This document shows, in pieces, positions 46,916 through 59,901 of a stretch of DNA of 64,000 bases (its first letter is position 1; each line of letters starts with the position of its first letter). The stretch is from contig WHUX01000109.1 of assembly GCA_015179025.1 (NCBI GenBank), positions 1 to 64,000 of the forward strand. The letters run 5' to 3'. The translations under genes were made by a program, and so were the position numbers. The DNA comes from Terfezia claveryi. Lineage: Eukaryota; Ascomycota; Pezizomycetes; Pezizales; Pezizaceae. The notes under the pieces are model-generated. The model searched no databases. It was not told the DNA's origin and worked only from the letters and a program-made list of their open reading frames with translations.

Positions 46916-47594
46916 TGTAATGGAGAACGTTATTTCATTGCTTATATAATTGATTATATACTTTTGTATTTCCTATATTACTACTATATTATGTAACTAA
47001 GCCTCTCGGTTGAAGGACTAGCCTTCTACCACCTCCTATTACTTTATAAGCATCCATAGCACGCGGAATCTGCCATAGGAAGTTCCATGGCACTTGCCAT
47101 ATAAAGACACCCTCATTATGGCCGCGTGACCTCTGTTTAAGGCGTGTGACTCATTACTATGGCCACATGACCATCGTTTATGGCGTGTAACTCATTACTA
47201 TGGCCACATGACCCTTTTTGTACAGCACACCACCTTCTGGTGTGCCACCCTTTATTGTATTTATTTCCTTAGTCATTAGATCTCAGAGGAGTATAAATAG
47301 GCCGCTGGATTCCCTCTGGAATCCACAGAAAGAGAAGAAGCAACCAAGCAAGCATACAGAGCAAGCAAGCCTATATTCCAATCAGATCAAGATCATATAG
47401 CTTAGATAGCACAAATCATATAAGATAGATTATACCAGTTAATTACTGTTCCCTTCGGGAACGTCCCACATAGTAATCTCCCTACCCTTCTGAGGTCTTA
47501 CCTCAGCAGAACCGAAATACACAAACGTCCGTGCCTACGGATATAGATTGTATAAACGGTACCGAATGAATACTGTCTAGTATCATTCATTACA
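46916..47594 (+). repeat. Element D3 5' LTR
   Basis: 679 bp, same plan as the other D LTRs: TGACTCA motif, TATAAATAGG near 47291 and three short hairpins. One upstream TGACTCA is altered to TAACTCA. Confidence 0.93.
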
Positions 47595-47922
47595 TTTTTT
47601 TTAACTCACTTACCTAATCTTTACTCTTAAATCCAAGGCCTGATCAACCTTCGGATACCTTTATTACACTCACGCAAGTGTATACAATTCGACACCCAAG
47701 TGCACATATAAAATCGATATCGTTATTCAACTAGCTAGCCAACAAAAAATCCAACAAACGAGACATCAGACTCTCAACTGCAGTACATCAACAAAAGACT
47801 TAGAAGCAAGCTAAGCAGAGCTCTAACAGGCAGTGGTATCCCATATTAAACAATCCCACCCTCGTTCACAACACTTTTCCCAATAAGATTGACAACTCAT
47901 CTTGCACTCCTGGCAACCGCTA

Positions 47923-48426
47923 TTACATCTGTACCTGTAAAATCCAGTACACCATTGAAAAACCGGCCCCCCAGGTCCCAGGAATAATTGGTCTAAACAA
48001 CCAAGCGTCACAATCCCAAGGCTCAAATCTCGCTGCCTCCACTGCAGCCATTTCCTCCAGAAAAGAATTATCTCCATCAGAACCTTCCTTAGGCCCAGAC
48101 ATCTCTACCAATACCTCTGCGCCCCCAACGTCTACCTCAAAACACCAATCAGAAAACGTGACACTCTTGCCGGAAGAACTAGAACTAGATTCTAGACTAG
48201 TAGACGAAGAAAAACCAGGACCATAAGAAACATCAGGATCCTGACATCCAGCCTCACCAGCCTCGTGAGCTACCGAGCCAACAGAACCGTCAGTCGAACG
48301 GAGATCATAAGGATCATCAGCCACCACACCATCAGCACAGAAAGGTGCCAAAGAAGAAAAGTAACTCGACGATCGTATCGCATAACCAGCTGTGTTTGGT
48401 TGCGGACAGACAACGAAATCAGACAT
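47923..48426 (-). pseudogene. Antisense ORF in D leader (copy D3, one frameshift)
   Basis: ATG 48426 faces gag ATG 48428 across one base. The frame is open for 167 codons, then leaves the D1 frame because of one extra A near 47940. The Cys-rich tail is readable in the next frame (about 47823-47935: ECKMSCQSYWEKCCERGWDC). Apart from this indel there are about six residue changes from D1. Confidence 0.5.
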
Positions 48427-48427
48427 A

Positions 48428-50270
48428 ATGGCGTCTAAACTTAGTAAGAAGACTAAGAGGTCGAGACGGTTAACTATGTTACCCAAAGATATTAAGAAAT
48501 TAGTAGAAGAAACTCCCAGAAAGACCAGATTTATAGTTCCTAACACAGAAGGGGAAATAAATCTGCCTATCGATATAGAAATAGGAGAACCAGGTGGAGC
48601 AGGAACTAAACTATATTTTAGTATGGCTCTACCTCTCGCACCAGAAGAATTTTGGGATAGACATGTTCTAACAATTGAGGAGATTTTGAAATATACTCGC
48701 TCAATGGGACATGCCCAACAGTATCATCCTGATGATACTCGACTCTTAATGGAAGCCATAGCAAAACACTACTTATGGCTAACACCTTACCCATTCAAAG
48801 AAGAAGACTTAGAAATGAACGCATTTTTATGTAAAGAATTAAGGAAACCTGTTGTACCACTTTTAAGGAAACCGAATTGGGTAATAAATAACTGGGAAGA
48901 AATAATGTCATTCATGATGAGCGGTACTCATCTAGAAGAATCAGCACATACCGCGGAGGATTTTTTAATCCTAGCAAAGAACTTCCAGGAGTGTTCCTGA
49001 GAACACCGAAAGATCAATCGAAAGGCAAAGGTCGAGCACCTGAGACACCAGAAAGGAGGACTGGGTCAGCCAAAGAACCAGACGACAAAGACCAACCACC
49101 AGAAGATATAGAATTACCAGAAGACGATGATGATCTAGATACAGGACTAGACCAACAGAAGCAGAAAACATAAGGAGAAGGACGAGACCCCGATGATAGC
49201 GGAGATGATAGCTCGGACTCTGATAAGGTATCGTCAGTTGCAAGTCAAACTCTTAAAAGAAAACCCAAACGAAGAAAATCAGTTGAACACTAGCAATGGG
49301 AATCTACAACAGGAATAGTTACAACGGGTAACCATAAAGCAATGAATGCTTTAAAAGGAATAAAGATTGATATGCCAGAAAAATTAAGAGGAGAAGACAA
49401 AAAATGGCAAGACTCACAATATTTTGACTCTTGGGCCACAGCAATGCAACGTTGGTTTGTTCTCAAAAGAATAGATTTGGAAGGCGCTTCAGCTTTGGAA
49501 ATTGTTGGATTCAGAATGGAAGGAAGCGCACTTACTACTTATAACCAATTCCTAAGAGAAAAAGGAAAGAATGCGACATTCTTTGGTTTCATACTAGCGC
49601 TAAGGGATTTTCTGATACCCTCTACTAGTAAGGACATTTTGTGGAAACGATGGGAGACAGCCACACCATACAAGGACGGACGTCACATGGGAATCAAACA
49701 GTTTGCCAACTGGCTTACTGAAATGCAAATCAAATTGATTGACAAGGATAGCAAACAATCAATACCGCAGGAAGTAAAAAGAAGAAAGTTTCTTAATCAC
49801 CTGCCGCCATACATGTCAGCTATATTAATTCCTTTAATCAAAGAAGAATGGTCATATGATCAGCTCGTACATCAAGCAGATTCATATGAAGCTTCCAAAA
49901 AGGATATTGCCCCACTATCTACAACAAATACATCCCGACGACAACACACTCGGAATGAAAATCGAAGTCACGGTCCACGCAGGGACCAGAATCAACGACA
50001 AAAAAACAGGATTTAATCCTAGCAGCAATCCCAACACCAAACCCAACACAGAAAATCGGAAGGACTCAGATTGGGACACCATCACAAAAAAATTGGATCA
50101 GAAGATGAAGATGCAATTAATTAAAGACAAGAAATGTCTATGGTATTGGAACCCTGGACACTCCTACAAGGACTATAGGAAACGAAAAAATAAGGTACCC
50201 ATGCGTACAGCCGCACAAGATTTAGCTATGCCGATAGCCAACAAGGATAAAAACAACAAGGATAAAATCA
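48428..50270 (+). pseudogene. Element D3 gag, frameshifted
   Basis: ATG 48428, MASKLSKKTKRSRRL; open to 49000, where one T is missing from the TTTTTT run near 48961-48966. The gag core is open again at 49342-50016. The knuckle (about 50136-50177) reads CLWYWNPGHSYKDY, with two ligands lost through G to A changes. The region from about 49990 changes frame at an AAAAAA run. Confidence 0.85.
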
Positions 50271-50280
50271 AGGAACACCC

Positions 50281-51475
50281 TTGTCAAGACAGGTACCAGA
50301 TTTTAGCAAGGTATTCGTTAGAGCTAACGAACACCCCGCACTAGCTTTAATTGATCTCCAAACGAAGGGAGGAGACTTAATCAATTCTCAATTTATACAC
50401 CTGTACAAAATACTGACTAAAAGTATCGAGAAGAAATCATTAAGTACTGCAATTAAAGACTCAAAGGGAACGATAGACAAAGCTTGTACTATCAAACTTA
50501 TTGGATAGGTTATGTAGAAGAACGAACGTTCTATGTAGCTCATTTGACCGGATGGGACATGATACTAGGAGAACCTGCTCTCACAAAGTGCGAGCAATAA
50601 TTCCTGCCCATCAGGAACTAGTTACTATCCAACCGGAAAATATTCCACGATTCCAGCTAAGTGTATGGAAGGGATCTAGAATCATGGCGAATGGTATAAG
50701 ATCAGCGTATACACAGGTCAGCTGTGAATCAGTCACAGATTACAGTGAACCGGATAATTGGGAAAATATTAGTATACAGACGAAACCGATTCAGAAAGAG
50801 AACTCGTGACAGCTGTTTCTACGGTACAGAAACAATTCAACCCTGTAACGGAGTTTCCCTTATTATTTCCCAAACAATTCTATGGGAATTACCTCCATTA
50901 AGAAAAATTAATCACTCTATCAAACCAAAAGCAGGAGCTACTTGGATACCAAAATGCCGACCCTCAGACATCGATTTAGACAACAAATCCATGACAAATT
51001 AGTCGAAGAAGAAGCATCAGGTCGCATATATAGAGTAGAAAATGATACAAATGCTGTAGTCATGTTCACTATCCCTAAACGAGATAAACCGGAAGAAGCC
51101 CGATATGTCAATGACTGTCGAGACCGCAATTTAGCCGTCGAACCGGACCACACCCCATTGCCAGATATCAACGAAGCTATTGAACTAGTAGCGGAGAATC
51201 CCATTTGGACTAAGGTCGACTTAGCCGACGGATTTTTTAATATCAGGAACGATGAAGAATCTGAGCAACACTCTACATTTTTATGTCACATGGGATATTT
51301 CAGAAGTAGAGTCATGCAACAAGGGGATCGTAACGCACCTGCTACCATGGTTCGCGTTATGCATGAAATTTTTAAGGATAAAGTCTATAAAAATTTAATC
51401 ATCTATATTGATAATATTATTATATTCTCAAAAACGTATGAAGAACATGTAGAATTATTGAAGAAAGTACTTTAA
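50281..51475 (+). pseudogene. Element D3 protease and RT, frameshifted, YIDN
   Basis: LALIDLQTKGGDLINSQF again (about 50337-50393). Small deletions break the frame near 50500, 50585, 50774, 50873 and 50968. RT is open at 50942-51475 with WTKVDLADGFFNIRND and the box YIDN (about 51407), the second catalytic Asp changed by G to A. It ends at TAA 51473-51475, where the other copies have CAA. Confidence 0.86.
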
Positions 51476-51535
51476 CGTCTACAGGACGAGAAATTTTATC
51501 TCAAAGAAAGCAAATGCCAGTTCTTTACTCCAAGA

Positions 51536-53602
51536 TTGGAAATCTTAGGACACGTTTTGACATCAGATGGATTACATGTAGACTCGAAGAAGAGAACTAC
51601 TATATTAACTTTTCCAACTCCTATAAGAAAAAAGGATCTTAGAGGATTCCTTGGAATCGTTAATTATCTTAGCAGATTTATTCCTGACTTGGCATCGTAT
51701 CCAAGCACGCTGTCAGAACTGCAAGGAGAAACAAAGAAATGGGAATGGACAGATACTCATAATGCAGTGTTTGAAAAACTCAAGGAACTCGTGAATTCTC
51801 TACATGTTTTAAAACCCTGGAATAATGAATCTACTGAACCCAAATATTTAGTCTGTGATGCTAGTGATGTAGGACTAGGATCTTGGATAGGTCAAGGACC
51901 GTTGACGCACATCAGACCATCATGCTTCCACTCTAGAAAATTTAATCCAGCACAACTCAATTATCCTACCTTTCAAAAAGAATTATTAGCGATTATTGAC
52001 TCATTAAAATTTTTTGAAGCACAATTAAGAGGTCACAAGTTCACTATCCTTACTGACCACAAACCGTTAGTAACTTTCCATACTCAAACGCCTGCAAGTC
52101 AAAAATTGAGGCGATGGCAAGATTACCTAATGGAATTTGATACAGACATACAGCATACCGCAGGAAAGGAAAATTTGCTAGCAGACGCTCTATCAAGAAA
52201 GCATAAATACTTGGACACTCCCACCACCGAGAACGATTATATTTCCAACAGCATCGATCCTCCTAACCATACCTACAACCACAACATCTCTACCAACGCT
52301 TTAAGAACTTTCCACTCACCAGAAACCCCTACTCAGAACAATATGGTTTCTCGCGGAGCTATCAATTTCAAGCATGTCGACTGCGACTTCAACAAATGTC
52401 GTGGAAGAGCCGAAGAACTTGGACACCATATCTTCTGTCCATACTTCGAAGGTATACAGGATGAAGAAAGCGAATATGATATGATGAAGGAAGAAGAGTC
52501 TTCAGACAACGAGACTCTATCTACTATACCAGAAGAAGTTTTCAGCGGGCCTCCATCTTCTGAAAGCACACAACAAAATACCTTCGCTCCTGAAGAAGCG
52601 AAAGAAATTGCTATAGACTTGGCTCATAGCAATTGGCAACAACATAAAAGGATGCACTGGTCCTTTTGCCGCAATTTTTACTGTCCAGTTCATGGCAGCT
52701 CCCACGCCATGAACAACCGCATGTTCACCGTCGAAACATGTGCAATCTGCAACCACCACGGATATGGCAGTTTGAACTGTGACCTGACAGCCTCAGTTCT
52801 TAAGAAGGAGAAGGAATTCCTTACGACTCGTATTGCGCATATCTTATCCGCAAATGAGCCTCAAAAGGAACTAGCACCAGTACAACAAACGCCAGCTTAT
52901 CCACCTCCACCAGCTCTCAGCTGTGAAGAAGCTATCCAGGTAATCGGAGAATGGGCAAAAAGATGGATTGCTAACAAGCCGACACAACCCACTCTCCAAC
53001 CCAGCATTCAGTTCAGTAACCCTACCGAACAAATGACCAACCGACAAATGGAACAGGAGATCATGAATACTCCTGTTACCCCACAACAACTATGGAATGC
53101 ACCTCAACAACCAGCTGCAACTGCTAGCAGCAGTAACGCAATTCCAATCAACACTGCTGCCGTCACCACTCGTTCTAAAACGCGAGTAGCCATTGACGAA
53201 GATCTACCCTCTTTCATTCAAGACACCAAGACCTCCAGACAGCGTTGTGATTTCTGTAAGTTCTCAGGACATAATGCTTCTACATGCAAGGAGAAGAAAC
53301 CCACTATCAATAACTTCAACACAAGGATCGAACCGACCCTCAACAAGCTCATTGAAGAGAAGCACATCAGCAATGGATGGGAAGACGACAAGGACTACTT
53401 CATCACATACTGGCTTGATCAAGGAACAGGTATAAAAGCCGCATATCAATCATGCATGAGAGTATGTCCTATCTGGAAGAACTATTATAATACCTTTGTG
53501 AATCGTAAGAATCATAGAAGAAAAGACGGATTTTTGTATGTCAAGAACCGACAAGAACAATGGAGACTAGTCTTGCCCTCTACCTTTAAATTGAAGGTAT
53601 GA
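51536..53602 (+). pseudogene. Element D3 RT thumb, RNase H and zinc-finger linker (688-codon open part)
   Basis: The most complete view of the unusual linker. RNase H ends at about 52206 (ADALSRKHKY). The linker then carries a CX4C-X8-HHX3C cluster (52382-52438), CRNFYCPVHGSSH (about 52666-52704), the knuckle CAICNHHGYGSLNC (52739-52780; its His is Tyr here but His in D1 and D2), a Pro/Gln/Asn-rich stretch (52870-53150), a basic/acidic hinge, and the knuckle CDFCKFSGHNASTC (53246-53287). About 90 more residues rich in W, Y and K lead to the integrase. A YDRVPN segment present in D1 and D2 is deleted at about 52549. Confidence 0.88.
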
Positions 53603-54612
53603 ACTATCTCGAATTAGTTATTAAAGACGCACATGAAGCAACCGCTCATGGTGGCATTGAAAAAACGATGAAATATCTTACTGACCGATATGATTGCCAG
53701 TCCTTTGCAGAACCAACTAAGGACTATATCAGAAGTTGTGATACTTGTCAATGGACAAAGTATTCCAATAAGGCGCCACTTGGACTCGTAACCCCATTAC
53801 ATGTACCAAGCAGGCCATGGACTGACATATCAATGGATTTTCTTAAAGTAGCACCTGTGTTTACTAAGTGTTTAATTTTGTACCCGAATATTCCTGTTGA
53901 AGAAGATCATGTAGTTTGTATTTCACAACTTTGGACAATTGTCGATAGACAATCAGGATTCAAGTTTCTTATTCCTATCTCAGATAATTTCACAGCAGAA
54001 CAATGTACTGCTACCTTTGATACTCATGTAGTCCCGACTATGGGATACCCTTTCTGTATTGTTTTTGACTGCGACACTCTTTTTATGTCAACGCACTTTC
54101 AAGATTGGGCTAGGAATAAAGGAATCAAGTTGGAACCGTCCACCGCATATCATCCACGTGCAGACGGACAATCGGAAATTGTAATCAAAGAAATTCTACA
54201 AGTAGCAAGAGCCTGTAAAATCGAAGGATTTGATTGGCTACAGAAACTACCAGAGATACAGTTGAAACTCAACTCTAGGTATAATGCCGCTAGACAGAAT
54301 AGTCCCTTTTCCACACTATTTGGATTTAATGCATATCTTGGCGTATCGATACTTCCATACCCCATTAATGTATATGTACCCGCAAATGAACATCATGAGG
54401 TAACGTCTAAAAACCTATATGACGCCAAGAAGACTCAAGCATCTCAAGCAAATAAACGACTACCCAATACAGCCAAATTTTCAGTCGGACAACAAGTTAT
54501 GCTTTCCTCAGAAAATATCAACCTATCGAACATCTCACCCAAACTCAAACCAAAATGGCTAGGCCCATTTCCATTATTTCCAGTAATCGGAAACGCAATA
54601 ACTATAGCCTAG
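53599..54612 (+). pseudogene. Element D3 integrase, open 337 codons
   Basis: Overlaps the previous piece by a few bases in another frame (small deletion near 53588). The zinc arm is DAHEATAHGG...CDTCQWTK; the catalytic D, D, E are in SMDFLKV, VFDCDTLF and ADGQSEIV. The C-terminal domain runs to KPKWLGPFPLFPVIGN. A 1-nt deletion near 54571 moves the frame before the chromodomain. Confidence 0.88.
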
Positions 54613-54629
54613 ACCTATCCAGTCAACCT

Positions 54630-55115
54630 GACCTCCACCTCATATATAATACTTTTCATATCAGCAAACTCAAACCTTACTATAAAAACGATCCTACCCA
54701 GTTCCCTCACAGACAATCTCAGGAACTAAGACCAATTCAAGACGATCATTATGAAGTTGAAAAGGTATTAGAATTCAGAACAGCTCCTCGAACTGGAGAA
54801 AAACAATATAAGGTCAAATGGCTAGGATACACTCCTAAATATGATTCCTGGGTAAACGCTAAGGATATCACCACTGAAATTCTCTAAGATTTCTGGACGA
54901 CCGAAAGTATGGAAGATACATTCAAGAGACGTCGAAAGACTAAAGGAAAACAAGGACTACGAACCAGAGATGAGACCCGAGCTCTCATCCAACAAGAACG
55001 AGATAGAATCATGAGTCAAGGAAACACTAAAGATATTCATATTAATGCTAATGTATTAACAATGCATCAAATCTTAGGACGTATGGAAACCAATATGGTA
55101 GAGCGAAAGAAGTAA
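54630..55115 (+). pseudogene. Element D3 chromodomain and basic tail
   Basis: YNTFHISKLKPYYKND (about 54650) then the chromodomain YEVEKVLEFRTAPRTG...YKVKWLGYTPKYDSW (about 54750-54860). A TAA at 54885-54887 (CAA in relatives) separates it from the tail TFKRRRKTKGKQG...LIQQERDRI (54909-55115). Chromodomains of this kind bind methylated histone H3 and direct integration to heterochromatin, which would explain self-nesting. Confidence 0.85.
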
Positions 55116-55143
55116 GGATAGGAAATCCTTCTATGTGGGGAAG

Positions 55144-55822
55144 TGTAATGGAGAACGTTATTTCATTGCTTATATAATTGATTATATACTTTTGTATTTC
55201 CTATATTACTACTATGTTATGTAACTAAGCCTCTTGGTTGAAGGACTAGCCTTTTACCACCTCCTATTACTTTATAAGCGTCCATAGCACGCGGAATCTG
55301 CCATCGGAAGTTCCATGGCACTTGCCATATGAAGACACCCTCATTATGGCCGCGTGACCTCTGTTTAAGGTGTGTGACTCATTACTATGGCCACATGACC
55401 ATCGTTTATGGCGTGTGACTCATTACTATGGCTACATGACCCCTTTTGTATAGCGCATCACCTTCTGGTGTGCCACTCTTTATTGTATTTATTTCCTTAG
55501 TCATCAGATCTCAGAGGAGTATAAATAGGCCGCTGGATTCCCTCTGGAATCCACAGAAAGAGAAGAAGCAACCAAGCAAGCATACAGAGCAAGCAAGCCT
55601 ATATTCCGATCAGATCAAGATCATATAGCTTAGATAGCACAAATCATATAAGATAGATTACACCAGTTAATTACTGTTCCCTTCGGGAATGTCCCACATA
55701 GTAATCTCCCTACCCTTCTGAGGTCTTACCTCAGCAGAACCGAAATACATAAACGTCCGTACCTACGGATATAGATTGTATAAATGGTACCGAATGAATA
55801 CTGTCTAGTACCATTTATTACA
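55144..55822 (+). repeat. Element D3 3' LTR
   Basis: 679 bp, TGTAATGG...TTACA, preceded by GTGGGGAAG, followed by GTTTT (55823-55827). Same length as the 5' LTR and visually near-identical, so this insertion is recent. Confidence 0.94.
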
Positions 55823-55827
55823 GTTTT

Positions 55828-58800
55828 GGTTGAGTTAAACTTGTCTAAATATATTTCTCCAGCCTGCAGTATTGTTTATATTATATTCTTAGCATCCACC
55901 TTTAGTATTCAAACCCAATATTAATATAGAAATTGTTCTTAAAGAAAACAGAAAGAAAGGATAGCATTATTGTTTAAAAACTGAGATTTTACTATATAAG
56001 TATAAACAATTGTGCAATAAATAATTAGTTAATAGTACTCTATTTTCAAACTGTATTTTAGTTTATTAGTCTACTCAATTCTATACCTGAAACTTATAAC
56101 TTACTATCTTGTTCACAACTTCTACTCATATTACAATCTGCAATATACTCTAAGCTTTGAATTGCCTATACAATACTCAAAACCTTTAAGTGAAGAATTC
56201 TGATCTGTCTCCTGATATAGATGAACTAATATAATTTTGATGTACCTTAGTGCAAGATCCTGCTTATTTGATCCCTCCAAGGCAAGAACTCAGAAACAAG
56301 ACCTTAGCCAAGAGCTATATACTTACTTATGTACAGAACTAATTCTACTTAGACTATGCAAAGAATTTGCGTCTCCAGTCAACCGGAACGAGCTTTGGCG
56401 ATTTTGGAACTACAGCGCAAAACTTTATTGGTTATACCGGACGAATAGTAAACCGGACCGGACGAGGAATCTCGAGAATAAAAAAAAATATACATAGAAA
56501 ATTAATCAGCAGAACCGGACGGGGTATTTGAGGAGAGGAAGTGGAACCCAGAAGTCCTTAAGTGATCTTTGAACCTTATGATTCTGCTGATAAAATTTAA
56601 GTCCCTCTTGTGCCTGACCAATAGTATCAACCAAGTGTTGAATGGAGAGTTGAATTGGAGTATGCGGAGAAGCAAGAGCAGAAACAGACATGCTTTGGAA
56701 AAAGCGGTTGACAGATCTCATATTTCTTACTCAGAGAGAAAGCCCGCTTTACACCCATGCTATAATAGTATTAGCGACCTCCTAATACTGTCAGAACGTT
56801 ATAGATCTTACTTATTATTAACTATAGAATTATGCCTTCCAACATGCTTCTTTCCTTTGATCTGCTCGTGTTGAGGTTCTCTTGTTGCTCGCAAAATTTG
56901 TTATACCGGACGCTAGTCTAAACCGGACGGGATCCTAGTAGGGATTTATGCAGTCTGGCTTAGCAAGGTACTGCAACCGACAGTAGTTCGGCTAGGTACT
57001 GCAAATTGCTCAATTTATACTAGACACAAAGGTCCCCAGGCCGGATCGAAATCGTTTATTTCTTGAATCTGATAAGAAGTCCCCAATCGTGTGCTTACGC
57101 TCAGAGGGTGTTTAACAAACCTTTACATCAGTTCTGATAATCCCTAGGCCATTGAGTCCACCAACGCCACCTAACAAGACAAGTAGGCCTCCTCAAGCGC
57201 AGTAGTCACCATATTGATCCCCCTTGAATTGAGCGATATGGCTGATAGCAATAATTCCCTGACTTCACCATGGATTGAACTATGAAGTTTCAAAAATGGA
57301 ACTGTGACTGAAAGAAGGAGTGGTCGGGTTCGAGACTAACTGAAAGAGGTGGGACAGGTGGCAATCATCATTCAAGGATTTATGGTGATTTTAATTCCAG
57401 ATATCGAATATACTTATGTGGCAACACAGGTGAACTATGGGTAAGAAAATAACATCATCTTGAATTTTCATTCCCTCTACCGGAAGACTCAATCATCGAA
57501 TGGATAGACCTCCACAAGAGTTGAAGGCCTTACTTCCGAACGCAGTTCTCACGTCCACTGCGTAAAGAGCTGTCAGTGGGATCCCCATGCCCATACTTCA
57601 ACAATAGGTCCATTGCCCCACCACTATCCATGTGGGCATAAGCGCCCCACACCCTCCTGTAGGCCACTTATTCGGTTTCCGTACATGCAGATTTTGGACC
57701 AATACCTACTCCATGAATTCAGCTTGAAAGAGTCGTTGTTACTACGACGATTCCCATCGCCAGACAATCCCGAATATCCGTTCGGTCATTCCCAACCAGG
57801 CCGTAATATTGCGACCAAGCCCTTGGAGGTGGAGGTAACTCCTACCATTTTGAAGGGGAGCGGTAGAGTTGTTTCAGTCATTGCCTATAGCCCGTAAATG
57901 TGTTATGCTCTCCTGGAGGAAAGCTTCCATAGATCCTGCGACTTATACTCAATATCAGAATTATTGCGCTTTGCATAATTTACGATTTGATACTGAGTCC
58001 CTCCAACATGCACCCTGAAGCATCTCTTTTCCGAGCACTCTTTGGTTGATAGCAAGCACTCGCATGCAAGGGTCACCGTGAATTGGGTAATCTTGTCTGG
58101 TTTTTGGCGTCTGTAAAATTCATCTATCTCCGGGATAGCTCATTTATTTTGGACTGCTGATGTGAACGAGAGGGAGCTGATGGACGTCGAACATCGAGAA
58201 AAAAACAACCGGGTGACAGTTGTATAGGGTTGAGTCCGGATCGGGTGAATTAAGTCGCAGTACCTGAAATCGTCACATCACGGTATGTAATATCGGTTCT
58301 CCATTTGAAAGTTGTTTTTGACGTTCGGGTGATGCAAGATGACTACTTCCACGATGAAGCTTGGACCACATGTGCATAGTTACCCACCCCCAAATATCTC
58401 TCTTCTTCCAGTGCCCCTCCTTCGTGGCCCTCTGACCATCTCCCTCAACTATTTTCTTGACCAAATGCGCCGCTTACATGGGTGCGCTGAATACTCGAAT
58501 CAAGTGACTCAGTTCCAAGTCCTCGGCTATGATGTTGATTTCCGGGATATAGCACAAATTGATATCCCGTCGAGCTTAGGGGTAGAGAACTTCAGCTTGA
58601 TATTTATACTGCCCTCGAAAATAGGTATTAGGGGCACAAGTAAGATAAAATAGGGATATGGGATACGGCAAGAAAATGTTGATTCAGTATATCGGGCAGG
58701 ATTTTCAAATTAGTAGGGTAGGAAGAGTGACGCCAGTAACCACACAAGTTGCGTAATGTACCCGCGAGGACTATCAATTTTGACCAGTGGGGCCACGCGA

Positions 58801-59530
58801 AAGTCAACATCCATAATCCAACGTTAGCCATGACCTAACCATTACCACGCCTACTGGTAAGGAAGATTTTCACCTACCTCTCCTTGTAAGGCATGCGACA
58901 CTGGCATGTTAACATTGTTCCAGAAAACACCAGCCTTTCGACCCCGCTGCGAGTTTCCCGGATCAATTTTCTCTACTATCACAAATTGGGAGATCAAAGT
59001 ATAAGGATAAACTTCCTTGTCGAGATATGAGAATGTTCTCAGCCCGCAGTCATAGCCAGTGCAAACCACAAAAACAACCCCCATAAGCTTCACAGGGATT
59101 TCCCTGCTGTTAGCTCCTCACGGAGATTTTAGAACATTCGACAGGGTTAGGCTGGCAATGTTGTGCAGGAACCTAGAGTACATACATGGACCAGGACCGC
59201 ACGTGAGAAATGGGGATTTAGTACAGGCCTTTGTTGTTTTAGAAAACTGTGGGGAGTCACTGAAAAGGAACAATATCGGATGGCTTTGTGGAGTTCATGC
59301 GCCTAATCCCTCGCATTTCTGCCTGATTATCCTGGGACAAATCAATCTCGCTAAACCGGTTCCATCAAGAAAAGCAAAACGTGCCTGCGTACTCCTCGGA
59401 AATTGTCAGGGACAGTTGCTTTTCCTTCATCAGGATTAGTGCTGAGGTCTCAAATTTAGACCTCCTCGAGATGAAAACAGGACAGGAACGTTTCCTCTTT
59501 TTTTCCGACAGCATCGGCTGGAGATGAGCG
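55828..59530. other. Transition from repeat block to single-copy DNA; no supported gene
   Basis: 55828-56300 is AT-rich and looks like mutated repeat DNA. At 56383-56930 the motif ACCGGAC(G) occurs six or more times, with a direct repeat of about 30 bp (TTATACCGGACG...AAACCGGAC) at about 56432 and 56901. A 71-codon minus-strand frame (56506-56721) inside it may be a transposase tail remnant but I cannot identify it. 57000-59530 has ordinary base composition; open frames such as 57613-57897, 58339-58653 and 59059-59439 lack recognisable domains and are probably chance. Confidence 0.55.
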
Positions 59531-59531
59531 T

Positions 59532-59538
59532 GGCTAAA
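59532..59538 (+). promoter_or_regulatory. GGCTAAA motif, candidate XlnR/Xyr1 site
   Basis: GGCTAAA matches the classic XlnR/Xyr1 binding consensus for (hemi)cellulase genes and lies about 360 bp upstream of the cellobiohydrolase ATG. A SYGGRG (CreA/Cre1) match, GTGGGG, lies at 59249-59254. Short motifs like these occur by chance; function is inference from the gene's family. Confidence 0.4.
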
Positions 59539-59716
59539 GCAGTGGTAATAACGCATGAGACGGGCCTGAACCCTGCGCAGAAAATCGGACCTCACGATAC
59601 CTATGAAGGTTCGCCTCGCCGTGGAGTCAACCACACTATGGTGGGAACTTGGAGCTCCAGTTCATTAGAGCATCAATTCCTCCAATTTATGGAGTACCCA
59701 GGCAGGATTTCGAGTT

Positions 59717-59723
59717 TATAAAG
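59717..59723 (+). promoter_or_regulatory. TATA box of the GH7 gene
   Basis: TATAAAG, about 185 bp upstream of ATG 59902. It is followed by a CT/CA-rich leader with CATTCCTTCCAACACA-type repeats (about 59755-59860), a common feature of strongly expressed fungal genes. Transcription likely starts about 25-40 bp downstream of the box. Confidence 0.6.
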
Positions 59724-59901
59724 GGTCGTGGTCCTCCTGTCTTCAATCCGCATCCATTCACATCCATTCCTTCCAACACACTTATTTCTTCCAACACATT
59801 CATTCCTTCCAACCCTTTCATTCCTTCAACACATTCATTCTTTCCAACACATCCATCCAACGGTATCAGTCCAACGGTCTTATTCGAATTCGATATTCAC
59901 A

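Larger units (their letters stand above)
46916..55822 (+). mobile_element. Element D3: complete, uninterrupted D copy
   Basis: 8907 bp with two 679-bp LTRs (46916-47594; 55144-55822) and TSD GTTTT (46911-46915, 55823-55827). It is the best reference for the family because nothing is inserted in it. It has gag, protease, RT, RNase H, linker, integrase and chromodomain. The RT box is YIDN, so it is not active as written; gag and the antisense ORF are frameshifted. Confidence 0.95.

Noticed and set aside
57613..57897. 94-codon frame in the intergenic region
   Set aside because: TTG start, no domain, no intron signals or codon pattern that would support a gene.
59059..59439. 126-codon frame just upstream of the GH7 gene
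   Set aside because: It begins with GTG, has no recognisable domain and covers likely promoter DNA.
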